Shown one piece after another: positions 10,078-20,618 of a stretch of 24,207 nucleotides of DNA; within the stretch, counting starts at the first letter, position 1; each line of letters begins with the position of its first letter. Below the pieces are notes generated by a model. The model saw only the letters and a program-made list of their open reading frames with translations. It made no database searches and was not told the origin of the DNA. This stretch comes from Pisolithus tinctorius. Its lineage: Eukaryota; Basidiomycota; Agaricomycetes; Boletales; Pisolithaceae. The translations under genes were made by a program, and so were the position numbers. The stretch is taken from the NCBI GenBank assembly GCA_024663395.1, contig JANFAH010000207.1, positions 1-24,207 of the forward strand, written 5' to 3'.

Positions 10078-11960
10078 TCACACCGGTATCCTGATCGTGA
10101 TGTTCTCTACAACGTACTCCGTATCCGCGTACCCAAGAAGCTGTGGGATGCGGGAACTGTAAAAATAACTTCAATCTCCAGTGCTGTGAACATCACGAAA
10201 AAAAGGCACCTGTTCAGCCCTTTCACTCGAGATATTTGTGCCGAATTATAATTAGCAAGACCTCGCCCAACCTCTTTTACCTCCCACGAGTCGCTCTCTT
10301 CAGATCCATGCATCGCATGCATGTCATCGTCCATGATCGTCTGTGTATCGGACTCCAGATCGCCGACCAAAGAAGACGACGAGCTCGTTCGCGATAAGGA
10401 AACTTCCGAGTACACGTGACCGGTCTTCTCGTCTGGTCCCGTCGAACGTGCTCTCTTTTCGCTCTTCTCCGGAACCACCCCTTCAGGTAAACATCGTATG
10501 AGAACCCGGACAGCCTGTCCAGATGCAAAAGATCCGCGAACACCGAGAACCCCAACCGGGAGTAAACGACCCCCCGATTCTCTGCGGGACAACACGGCGT
10601 GCGCTCCAGAGTCTATGATCACGCCACCGGCAGGGTATAACGTATGGCCCGTCCATGCCTTGAGGTCGCGGACGGGAACTGGGGATGGTTTGAAAACTGT
10701 GTGGGGAGGTCTCCTCAGGTTCAGTGAGACGTTCACGTGCTCTAGATCGATGGTTTGCAGTTTCGGAGCTGGGCTAGACGTCCCAGATGACGGGCGCGAC
10801 GAAAGTCGCAAAGTGGTGTAGTAGTCGATGATATCAACGATCGTCGACGGCATTTTACTCGACGTTATGATGGTGGTGACGCCCGCGCCAGTCGCGATTT
10901 CCGCAGCGATCAGTTTCGTTTCCATCCCACCGGTACCCAGATTAGATCCCAGGGTGGATGTACTAACTGTGCGAGTACAATCATCGACGGTCTGTTACAT
11001 GCCAAAAAAAACACCATGACATCACGGCACTCACTCACCTTGAGCTCGGATGTCTGCTACGGAAGTAACGATATCGATCTTTTTAGCGGCGGGATCTTTT
11101 CGAGGATTTGCAGTGTACAGCCCATCGACGTCCGTAAGCAGAAACAGATAATCTGCGTGGATCATAGAAGACGTTATAGCGGACAGCGTGTCGTTGTCTC
11201 CGAATTTGATTTCCTACGCAGCAAAAAGTCAGGTATGATAACGATCATCGCCATGATCGCAATCCAGCGGCTTACTTACGCTGACTGAGATCGTGTCGTT
11301 CTCATTAACGATCGGTACGACGCCCATAGAGAGCAGTTCTTTGAGAGTGTTGACGGCATTCAAATATCTTGTCCGCTAGGGTACAAGCGCGGTCAAATGG
11401 GCTATACGGTCATAGCAGAGAGCGTCGTCGCACATCAGAGATATCACCCCTTGTCAGCAGAATCTGTGCTATTCGTTGATCGAACTGTCCGAAGAGGTTA
11501 TCCCAGAGTGCGATCAGTCGTCCTTGCCCGACCGCGGAGAGAGCCTAGATGAAAAGGTTGGCTGAAACCGTGTATGCAGGCTATTCTGATTCGGAAGACG
11601 AACCTGTTTCTTCGATAAGCTCTTCGGTCTCTGAGGAATGTCCATCGTCCGTAGGCCAACTCCGATCGCCCCAGAGCTGACTAGCACGACCTTATGACCA
11701 TGCCTCCTCAAATTTATCACCGTCTCCACTACGGACGAGAGAATTGAAAGTAAAGGCTGGTGCGTCTCTTCGTGTACGATTGATGACGTGCCTGCGACAG
11801 ATGTCAACACATAAGTCTTACACCAGCGCAGTGCTCGAGACAACCAACCAAGTTTTATGACGATCATGCTTGAGGGAGATCGTTTCGACGGACGTGCTAT
11901 ATCACTATCTGTTGTTGCTCTGACATGGCCGGTCCCTGCTCTTGCTGACTTGTGATCCAT
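10078..11960 (-). CDS. PRO1: Glutamate 5-kinase (proline biosynthesis) with C-terminal PUA domain
   Basis: Phosphorylates L-glutamate at the gamma position with ATP, the first step of proline synthesis; cytosolic. Exons on the minus strand are 11960-11849, 11791-11604, 11544-11434, 11375-11280, 11213-11039, 10966-10210 and 10156-10078. They give 505 residues with introns of 53-72 nt. The amino acid kinase domain shows [79 protein letters not shown] and [13 protein letters not shown]. The PUA-type C-terminal part has [19 protein letters not shown], then a hydrophilic insertion of roughly 80 residues rich in Ser, Glu and Asp, then [10 protein letters not shown] and [14 protein letters not shown]. 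This insertion and an N-terminal leader make it longer than yeast Pro1 (428). An internal ATG just before IVIKLG is an alternative start. Confidence 0.93.
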
Positions 11961-13179
11961 CTCTGCGGGAACGAGCAGGTCGATGAGAACGTGCTCTTAT
12001 AATCCAGTTCGGAATGAGCAGTAAGAACTTTTCCTCCAACACCGGGTTTCGGAGAAAAATGGTAGTAGACATGATATTGAACCAATCCACTATCTCTATT
12101 CCAACTTGGTACTCGCTAATCCCTACACACACCTACCAGCGTCCCAACGAGGGACTCCACCAAATGATATCGCAGGTTTAGGGTTAAAGAAGCTTACGTA
12201 ATCCAACCGACAATTCAACGTTCGACAGTCAGATCTGAGTGATATGTGTTGCTACAGGTCGGATACTAACCCGTCTGAATTATATGGTAGCGAGCGGGTG
12301 GGAGTACGGTAAAAAAGTTGGGCACGGGAAGAGAGCAATAATTTGGTGAGGCGGTGTGCACGAATGTAACATTATTCCTGAGCAGGGTCGCACGTCCGTC
12401 GTCCGAGTGAGCATGGGAGGTTTCCAATGATAGTGTAAAAATGGTGCACAGCGTTAGGATGTAAGTGAATCCGAAGGGCTGTTAGGATCAAGGCTGCTTT
12501 TGCACGTGGTGAAGAGCTTAGCAGAACTCCACACTGTGCGGTCAAACTCAGGAGATATGATCTGTGGCTTCGGAGCTTGACCTCCAAATTGAGCGGAACG
12601 TACATCCCCGGAGTGAGTTTCCTTCCAGTTTGGGTGCGACGTCAGAGGTTGCCTGTTCTCATTTCCCCTGGGCGAATGGTGCGCGGCATCGCTCTCTACA
12701 GAGAATCGCCGTTGATTGACATCGTGCTGGTGGGCGACGAAGACCCTACGGACAGGTTTGATTTTCCTCAACACATCCTACCTAGTTGAATTTACCGAAA
12801 CACGAACTTGACCACCGCGCCTTTCCCACCCATTGTTATCTGGTGTTGAGGAAAGAGGTAGGTGTTGGAAAGCAGTTATATAGTCGTCGACACGAACGAC
12901 GTAGGAGATTGTTGCGAAGGAACCAAGGACACAGGTTTCTCAAAGAACTGGAAGGTTGCGTGACAATCAGGATACAATGTGAGTCGCTGTTTCTGGGTCC
13001 CCAACAGTGTTTTGGGCCGCCTCTTGGTTCTGCAGCACAAAATTTGATTACCAAACCCACAGGCAAAAATACAGAGCAATTCCATCACGCTATCAATCGT
13101 ACACACCAACTGCATCTTCACGTCGTGTAGCCCATTTGAGTCGAAGGCACACCGCATAGCTTCGTTCCCAAATTTACTT
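11961..13179. other. Gap without a confident gene, upstream of PRO1
   Basis: Short open frames exist on both strands (for example 12454-12774 minus, 12577-12789 plus, 12786-13130 plus and 12876-13253 minus). They overlap one another, carry no recognisable motif and have no convincing splice partners. The part next to 11960 should hold the PRO1 promoter. CpG frequency is normal, so this is not part of the decayed repeat block. Confidence 0.5.
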
Positions 13180-13508
13180 TCAGTTTGATTCTCTGGGGGG
13201 CGCACGAGCTGCTTCCCTCTCTCCTTCGAGGATTCGCTCGACATTTGCTCCAATGCGCCGGCGTTCCTCTAAAGTAAAATCGGGGCCTGGCGCAGAGTAC
13301 CCTAACCCTAATACTTGGTAAGTAGACAGATCGTTAACAAGGAATAAGAGGACTGACTGAGGCTAGGATATTGGAGAGGTACTTCAGGCACCATGTCAGG
13401 GAGGACAGAGAGGTCGAGCGGGAATGGTGCACCCATCCATGCATTTCGAAATTGGTGGTCCCTTAGAATAACGCCGCTCAGCACAGTATGACAAGCATAC
13501 CAGACCAT
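13180..13508 (-). other. Possible small unrecognised gene
   Basis: A minus-strand frame ends at 13180-13182 after FTLEERRRIGANVERILEGE and a short Pro-rich end. It looks like a charged helical C-terminus. Upstream on the same strand an ATG at 13508 opens MVWYACHTVLSGVILRD and APFPLDLSVLPDMVPE, in another frame. A splice between them is plausible, but I could not find a donor and acceptor pair with matching phase and normal intron length. It lies 65 bp beyond the stop of the DOPA-dioxygenase gene on the same strand. It could be chance. Confidence 0.25.
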
Positions 13509-13573
13509 CTCACTTTCTCTGCAAGAAGTCGAGTTGCGGTGGTTAATAATACATCATTCAATTTGCAGGTTTA

Positions 13574-14154
13574 TTACAGACGAACCTCCTCCTTTGTCAG
13601 TGGGTGGATTAAGATGCTGCGGCCGTAAGTTAAAAAAGCCAAGAGTCAAGTGATTACCAAGTTACCTCAACTTTCCTCGGTTCTGGCAAAGGTAGGAGAA
13701 CACTGGCGCAAACGATGTGGACGGAACCCAGATTTCGTAGGATCCTAAAGGATAACACATCAGGGATATATCTAACAGAGGATAAAGACTCGCATACCGA
13801 CTGGGTGGGGCCCCATGGGGTAGGTATTTACTCGGAAGAGCGGAACGGCTACGAAGGCGCCATCTCGGCGTAGCCGAAGAACAGCATCACGGAGTTCAAG
13901 AGCGGCGGCGTGCTCCTCCGCGTTATTTTGATGAAAGTATATATCTATGAATGTGCTAGTATGTGAGCGCGAAGTCCACATGGCGAGCTGCACTTGCGAG
14001 TGCTGCTGCGCAGATGCCGACGGTGACTAAATGGACTGACGGAAGTGCCATTCCCTGATGGGTTTGTTCAGAGGTTGTGGCAAACCACGGAAGCTAGCTA
14101 TACGCACTTTATTTCTGAGTTGACGACGTCCTCCAGATCGCTTTGGGGTGCCAT
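13574..14154 (-). CDS. DOPA 4,5-dioxygenase family protein
   Basis: This family cleaves catechol rings extradiol-fashion, as in betalain pigment formation in fly agaric; most fungal members have no tested substrate. Exons on the minus strand are 14154-14108, 14054-14041, 13944-13798, 13744-13666 and 13616-13574, giving 109 residues. Introns are 49-96 nt with GT-AG ends, and phases match at every joint. Landmarks are EWHFHIYFHQNN at the N-terminus, ALELRDAVLRLRRDGAFVAV, NTYPMGPHPVGSYEIWVP, NRGKLSILIHPLT and a short end EEVRL. The His residues in HFHIYF, GPHPVG and LIHP are the likely metal ligands. The size is normal for this compact family. Exon 2 is only 14 nt and encodes the start of the first His motif. 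Divergent from ATG15, 184 bp apart. Confidence 0.87.
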
Positions 14155-14338
14155 GGTGGTCAAAACGAGGTTCAGTCGGTGCGGTGCTAATACTGATGCC
14201 GGCGGACTGGGCATACCAAAAAAGGCTGCCACCTGCCGCGTGTTACCCACAGTGCCGCTCACCCGCCTTTCACTCCTACCAAGACGATCGGTGATGAGCA
14301 GATTGCACTGTTACACCTCATAGACGTATCGCGACCCC
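14155..14338. promoter_or_regulatory. Shared divergent promoter, DOPA-dioxygenase gene and ATG15
   Basis: Only 184 bases separate the two start codons, so the leaders and promoters of both genes must be packed here. No specific box was identified with confidence. Confidence 0.55.
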
Positions 14339-16078
14339 ATGCTTACTCTACTTCCGACTACTCTCCGTCTTCTTGTCGGGTTTTTGTTGTGGACAAATGA
14401 CCTCCAGCACCCTCTAAAGCAGGGCTCGCCTCAACTGTCATTCCAGCTGCGGCATCAGCACGCAGTAACGAACTCCTCGCGAGTGATATTTAGCGACGTG
14501 CGCGACTCCGATCTCGTTGCGCACTCACTGGTGTCAGCAGACCCGTATGTTTACACGCTACGTGCCTCCCGCTTGACTACCCACAAACCCTCATCATTGC
14601 CTGCGTTCCACGACGCTCGTCTACGCTCTATACGCCACGCGCAGAGCGACGCGGCATTATGGGAGGGAATGGAGGTAACTGGCCCTAATGTGACAGATCG
14701 GGAGACCCTACTCGCGCTAGCGAAGATGACCAACAATGCTTATCTGGCTGGTCGTGATTCCGGTTGGTACGACGTGGCCGAGTTCAACACTGTAAGTCCC
14801 TTCACTACCGTGTAACATTACTACACGCAAACCAATTGCTTTTGGGCAGTCCATCCCAGTTGGTTGGGAACCTTCCGCTGACGGTCTTCGCGGCCACATC
14901 TTCGTTTCTACAGACAATACAACTGTCGTTATCTCAATCAAGGGTACTTCTGCTGGTTGGATTACTGGTGGTGGGGGTCCAACAGTACGGAAGGACAAAT
15001 TAAATGATAATTTAATGTTCTCGTGTTGTTGTGCACGCGTGGGACCGACGTGGAGTACGGTCTGCGGTTGCTACAAGGGAACTGGTAAATGTAGTAACGC
15101 ATGCGTGGAAGCGTCGCTGCTAGACGAGGATTTATTCTACTCGATTGGACTGGTAAGTTTGCATTTTATGAATGTCGTACGTTTGAATTTACTGTGCCCC
15201 GTGATTGCGACTGCGTGTAGAACTTGTACAATAACATTACTTACATGTATCCGCACGCTAATATCTGGGTAACCGGTGCGTCCGACACTGTTTATTTCTG
15301 TTGCTTCTCATCTACAGCTGGCTGTCAACGTTCATCTCAGGTCATTCCTTGGGAGGCTCCGTCTCGTCATTAATAGGCGCGACATTCGGTGCACCTGTCG
15401 TAGCTTTTGAAGCTCCCGCCGAGAAGCTCGCAGCGACGCGATTGCACCTTCCATCTCCTGTTCGTACTCATCTTATGTCTACTACAGATGTTCTGAACAC
15501 TTGTGCAGCCTTCTACCCACCATATCACCCATGTCATACACACAGCCGATCCAATCGCCATGGGAACGTGTAACGGAGTTACATCCAGCTGTGCGTTGGC
15601 TGGTTATGCAATGGAGACTCGGTGAGTGTTTTATTTATTCTGTTCGGCTAGATTTCATGTTACCTCTCGTCATACAAATCTTTCAGGTGTCATTTGGGCC
15701 AAGTGGTACTCTACGATGTTGTGTCTAAACTTGGATGGTCCGTAGATGTCAGGACACATTCCATCGTCAATGTTATCGAGCGCTTGCTGGCTCAAGAGTT
15801 TGAGTGGGACGATGTACCTTTGGAAGGTGACGATGGCGCTGGAGGCGACGTCGAGGAAGGAGGATTGCTACACAAGCTAAGGTGGGGTTGGTGGGGCGGA
15901 AAGGGAGACAGCCACGACAAGGACGAAGACAAGGTGGTCAGGCGACCGGTGCCAGAAGCCAAACCTGAAGTGGATTGCGTTGTGAGTTTTTGCCTTCGTG
16001 GCACATTATGAGTTGCTCACGAACTGGCTTGGACACTTCTAGGATTGCTTTCACTGGGAGTACGGCGAGTGGGACTAG
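14339..16078 (+). CDS. ATG15: Atg15-like autophagic lipase
   Basis: Vacuolar phospholipase that breaks open autophagic and Cvt bodies; reaches the vacuole as a membrane-anchored protein through the multivesicular body pathway. Exons are 14339-14791, 14850-15152, 15221-15275, 15341-15459, 15509-15621, 15687-15981 and 16043-16078, giving 457 residues with introns of 49-68 nt. A single N-terminal membrane anchor spans about residues 5-20. The Cys-rich block [16 protein letters not shown] is typical of the family. The lipase nucleophile motif is GHSLGG (Ser273). Probable partners are Asp324 in HTADPIAMG and His372 in DVRTHSI. Several N-glycosylation sequons are present. A charged region around residues 390-435 precedes the conserved end DCFHWEYG. 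The length is slightly under yeast Atg15 (520). Confidence 0.93.
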
Positions 16079-16723
16079 AGTAAATGAACGTGATAGACGA
16101 ATGTTCGGCATTGTTCGTCTACGTTGGTACACCTACGATGACTCTCGTGGCGCACATCTCAATGTCCATGACCAGAGAGGTTGACCGTACAGGACTCGTG
16201 CCATTAGGACCTCAGTTCTCTTACCATTTGCTACAGTTGCGCCCAACTAATTCACATTTCATACATTCAAGGCTGCATCAGCTTCAGGAAGTCATGTGGC
16301 GTGGCCAAACACATGCAATGAGTCTGTCTAGATTGGCGTGATGTCCTCGGAACGTGTGGTACCCTCTTCGGTGTGAGGTTCGCCGGCGTTTCTTGGGCAG
16401 TCTGACTTGATTCTTTCTCAGCGCTGTAGCGTCTTGCAGATGCTATTAATTGACGAGACGCAACGCGTGGATTGCCAGCTGGTGAGTAACGGACTTACCA
16501 CGCGTCGACGCGCTCATATGATCCAACTGCTCGATACATATCATAATTCAAAAATGAAGGACGACAGTACGGGAGAAAGAGGGAAAGGAGAGAATAAACA
16601 CATTTCGGACATGCGCAGTTCTCGTGTGACGCATGTGGTGTGATAGACAATCACTGACGGTTGTAGTGATGTAGGATCGGAGGGAGTCCTCGGTAACCAA
16701 CAATTGGGGGTCAAAGCGAAGGT
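16079..16723. other. ATG15 3' flank and duplicated kinase 3' flank
   Basis: An unrecognised + strand frame (16084-16341) lies just behind ATG15 but has no motif or splice partner; it is probably 3' untranslated sequence. From about 16571 the sequence matches the flank of the second kinase copy and so belongs to the duplicated unit. Confidence 0.5.
16571..16703 (+). repeat. 3' flank of FunK1 copy A, homologous to 20435-20550
   Basis: GAATAAACACATTTC preceded by a purine-rich GGAGAAAG run (16571-16606) matches 20435-20469. TAGTGATGTAGGATCGG (16664-16680) matches TAGTGATGCAGGATCAG (20517-20533). GGTAACCAACAA (16692-16703) matches GGTAACCAACC (20540-20550). Order and spacing are similar, so the duplication extends past the coding end. 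Confidence 0.75.
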
Positions 16724-19066
16724 TCAGGCCTTCAGGTGCTTTTTGTCTTGGATTTTGACTGGCCGATCTGATGCTTTCCGCTTGACCTTCGGCTCGAAAA
16801 GACTGACGTCTTCAGAAGCCGAGGCTACGCAAATTCGGAAACCGCCAGCGAAGTAGGAATGCAGTTGACCAACCACCTTGTCATAATTTGGTGGAATGAC
16901 TGCTTCACTTTCAGTGTAAGCATCCACAGGCCCTCCACGCATGAGTTCGAGGGTACGAGCCGCTTTTTTGAAAAGAAGTTAGAAGCATGTCATACTCGAG
17001 ACGCGTTGAAAGTGCAGCAAAGCGCTCTTGGAGATTTCCGGGAAACAGCGTACGAAACCATTTTATCTGATCCGGTGACCGATAACCATCCCGGTGGTCG
17101 ACATGGAAATAGAGCATCCACGCCTGAGTCCACCGGAGACTCCAAATCGTGCAGAGGGTTGTATGAAAATGACATTGGTGGTGCCTGGAAGACATTGCCA
17201 GGATTCTCGATGGAATCATCATATCTCGAATGAGGTAGAAAGATATATTTTGCATCGTGACTTCATATGCCATGAAATCCAGCGTCATCTTCGAGTGAGA
17301 TGTCTCTGAATGTTTGTGGTTGGTGAATGACAAATTTACTCACTGTACGGATATCGTGTGTGGTGTCCGAGTGCATGTTTTTGAATAGTCTAAATCTGCT
17401 ATTTTGCCCTGATTCCCCACACGCAAGACATTTCCAGGGCTGACGTCACGGTGTACCCAGCCTATATCATGCATTAACTGTAACCCTGTAAATCGTATAT
17501 GAGCTGATCTGACCGAGATTTGCAGGACTACTCCAAACCTTCACGAGCATACTGGAGAGTACCATAACTGGCTGAGAGACTTCCTAACTCGTAGATAGTT
17601 TGCCCGACTTCTGCAAAGACCACACGGGAATGGGTGCAGTGTTGGATGCGGGGGAAGAGCCTCGACTCCATCCTCATCTAGAAGAATAGGGTATAATCCA
17701 ACGGATGTCCCGATTTTTCCCTTTAGTTCTTCGTCCACTCGAAGCTGATGCCAGTGGCTTTCTGGCAGGTGTGCTCCACGGAGAAGACTGATCGTAGTGT
17801 CTTTCATCCCAAGCCTGCCTATAACCACGTCCCCAGCTGCAACGACGGTGAGGAAATATTTCTCTGCTTCACCCTTTTTCTCTCCCATGGCGTTAAGTAT
17901 CTGATCCCGGATTGTGTCTTCGCGGTCACGGTTACTGTCCCTCCATGAATCCTTCAACACGACTGGTTGGGCTCGGTTACCTTGTGTCTGTACCTAGACA
18001 AGGGAATTGCTTCCCAGGTACGGGTCCCACGACCCATCAAGGCATCAGCACCGAAAGTCGAGATGGGCCGTATGGTCTGGTACACCAAAATCCCTCCCTC
18101 ATCTGGCTGCACAGATATGTTGTATTGTACTTTGCCACCGACGACCACTCTCTGTGTGGTTGGATCCCATCCGAGTTCGTCGTCATCTGCAAATGTGAGT
18201 GCGCAGAAGAAGTAGATGAGGTGTTCCGGCTCCTGTTGAGGGGTCAATAACGACCAGCAATGGATTTGATGACGTGGCCACTAACGGTCATGATATCGAA
18301 TGGCATGCTCACGAGGGTGGCTGCCCTACAAGTGTACCAAAACCTCGTTTGGGTGTTCTCAATAGTAACACAAACGCTAGTAGCACGGCGACATGGATCG
18401 CTCCGCATAATATAATGGAGGCTCCACAGAACTTTTTTTCGTCCTACCATACTAGATTAGCGGTAATCAAATGAAAATATACGCGTCACTCACCTCTTCG
18501 CGTCCTGCATTTCCGTCGCTCTTTTTAAACTCAAATGACACTGCAATGTCCTCCCATGACTGAACACCAGGGGGCGTGCCGATGTTTTTTTGTTCACCAT
18601 CGCCAAAAATGCGTCTGGACGAGATGTGTTGGTCCGCTCAGAGACGGGAGATTTGGTAGGTAGGGAATGAAACGCAAGCCTGGGGCTCTGGCCAGTAGCT
18701 TTCTCTCCCTCGTTCACCACCGCAGTAAAGATTTTTGACAGTGGTTGGAAGGCTTCCTCTTCATGTTCAACCGACTGCTTTGGGTCCGTTTTGAACACAG
18801 CCCGCAGTCGCTGGAACCGACCTCCCCGCAGTGCCAAAGCCTTGATGTTGGAAATATTAATCTGTTCACGTAGGGGATGCAGGGTAGTAGACTTGAAAGA
18901 ATCCAGGGGTACAACAAGGATGCGTCCTAGATCTTTGAGGACAGCCTTCCTACCAGATGTGAGATTACCCGTCAACTTCGCGGCGCTGCAAAGGTGTCAT
19001 TGCCTTTCTTTGGGATGGGCCAGGAGAAAAGGCCTTTTCTTTGCCTTTTCTTTTTCCTTCTGACAT
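16724..19066 (-). pseudogene. FunK1-type protein kinase, copy A, frameshifted
   Basis: FunK1 kinases are a fungal family expanded in Agaricomycetes; substrates are unknown. On the minus strand recognisable pieces run in order. They are MSEGKRKGKEK near 19066, KAVLKDLGRILVVPL, SWEDIAVSFEFKKSD, KVLWSLHYIMRSDPCRRA, an intron, EPEHLIYFFCALTFADDDEL, GWDPT, GRGTRTWEAIP, VLKDSWRDSN, EVGQTIYELGS, then GWVHRDVSPGNVL (about 17440), GKIADLDYSK, MTLDFMAYEV, NPLHDLES, and an end near 16724. Catalytic-loop HRD and the metal-binding Asp of ADLD are present. Continuity needs frame changes near 18970, in the T run 18585-18591, near 17960-18000 (one base shorter than copy B), near 17630, in the region around 17140, and in the six-T run at 16964-16969 (five in copy B). 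As written it cannot encode a kinase. Confidence 0.8.
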
Positions 19067-20618
19067 AGTTGAATCGTGGTATGGTGAGCGACGCAGCAGG
19101 AAACCCCCCTGTTCAAACAGGCCTGCCTGCATTGCTTGTTTTGGGATATGAATTAAACGAACGAGCACGGTCACGTGATTCATTTCGTTTCATGTATCAA
19201 GGTTTCATCAATTTCATCCTTGGCATACAGTAAATGATATTGCAGGCTATTGATTCTGCTGCTATCAGTGTTCTCGGTGCCTTTCCGTCATACGAGCCTT
19301 GTGGTACAACCACCACGCTACGTGGTTCCCGGTGGACGAGGCAATGGCAGTGAAACAGCGGAATCGCAAGCGATTTGTTGGCCGTCGCTTTCAGTACGGA
19401 CGTTGAGCAGATCAGAGAGGATGCCTTCACGTTTTGCCTTCGATTCCTTTGGAGGTGAGGAGACCTTGCACATTTCATCGACAGATATATGATTATTGTT
19501 CCCAGCCCTCTGCTATACCAAGTTTATTTTCGGGGGAACCTTCGTTCGGTTCTTTGGGTCCCCTCGCAAGATCTTGCTAAGCGGACTGCGAACGACGGAG
19601 TACTGGAATATTCATTCATGTTTAGTAGCCCTTTGGTTCCGAGGAGGTAGCGCTACAAGAGTCACCCGCTACTCGATCGACATCAGGTATAGTTGCGCCT
19701 GACGGGTTATCCGACATCGCCAAAGTAATGAGGATCAGCCAGAGTACAGCGATGCCTCCGGAAATACTTTTAGTGGTTGTCCGGATCCTGACCTTATGAT
19801 TGCCCAGCCCAGACGCTAAATTCACATCTTGAGGACACACCCCACACATTTTACCGAGAATTCCCGGGTTGCTGAACTGTCGCTCCCTGAAACCCGGCTC
19901 TGGACACCTGAAGAGAAACCAACTCTTACTCTAATTCTTGCTGCCGGAACCCGGATGGCGTACCCGCCAGATACTCCACTTGACAGATCATATGAGATGT
20001 GTCCATCCAGCCCGGTAAGCCAATCGATAGATGAACTGCGTCTGAACCTAGATCTGGACATGACAAATCGTCCGGTAAATGTGCCGAGCCAGTGTCGGCG
20101 GCTCCACTGAAACGTCATTCCTATGAAAGTATCATAGAGCCTATGCTACATAATTACCTGCTCGTCTATATATCATCTAGACTGTCACTACCCGCATTTG
20201 CTCGGGCTGGTTCACCTCCATACATGGCAAACCATTCATGATGCATGATGTTCCCTGAGGCTGGGCTTTGCATAGACTGTTGCGCACCCTTTACATCGTG
20301 CGCCTCGCACCGCATATCCTGTGCCGCGCATTATATATTGCGTACCGCGCATACCTCTGTGTATCGCGCAATTGTCACGCGCGTTATTTTTGCCGGAACG
20401 GAGTGCCATATTTCCTGGTGTTGAATGCCTAACTGGAGAAAGGGAGAAGGGAGTGAATAAACACATTTCACATACATATGTAGCATACTGTGTAAATGTA
20501 CATCTATAAGAAGTTCTAGTGATGCAGGATCAGAAAGACGGTAACCAACCACTGGGAACTTCTCACCATCAGCGGCCTGCAAAATGCTCAGACCTTTCTG
20601 CACTTATTTTTTTGGGTG
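19067..20618. other. Spacer between the two kinase copies, no confident gene
   Basis: Several open frames overlap on both strands. One (+, 19829-20110) has a protein-like composition with TPEEKPTLTLILAAGTRM; one (-, 19622-19849) has a hydrophobic stretch GIAVLWLILITLAM. Neither has a motif, a splice partner or a family I recognise. A CG-rich patch at about 20285-20395 repeats short CCGCGCAT-like units imperfectly. The 3' flank of copy B occupies 20435-20618. Confidence 0.5.
20435..20550 (+). repeat. 3' flank of FunK1 copy B, homologous to 16571-16703
   Basis: Counterpart of the flank behind copy A. The shared elements are the purine-rich stretch with GAATAAACACATTTC, TAGTGATG(C/T)AGGATC and GGTAACCAAC, in the same order. 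Point differences and small length differences show the duplication is not recent. Confidence 0.75.

Noticed and set aside
12454..12789. Overlapping open frames on both strands upstream of PRO1
   Set aside because: They mirror each other, lack motifs, and neither shows splice sites joining further coding sequence.
13298..13313. Telomere-like CCCTAACCCTAA (and a single TTTAGGGTTAA near 12176)
   Set aside because: Only two units, flanked by unique sequence and not near a contig end; this length can occur by chance.
4058..16078. Possible biosynthetic gene cluster
   Set aside because: The genes belong to unrelated housekeeping processes with mixed orientation; no pathway logic links them.
19829..20110. 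+ strand open frame in the spacer between the kinase copies
   Set aside because: The composition is plausible, but overlapping frames on the other strand are equally long, and there is no motif, splice partner or recognised family.
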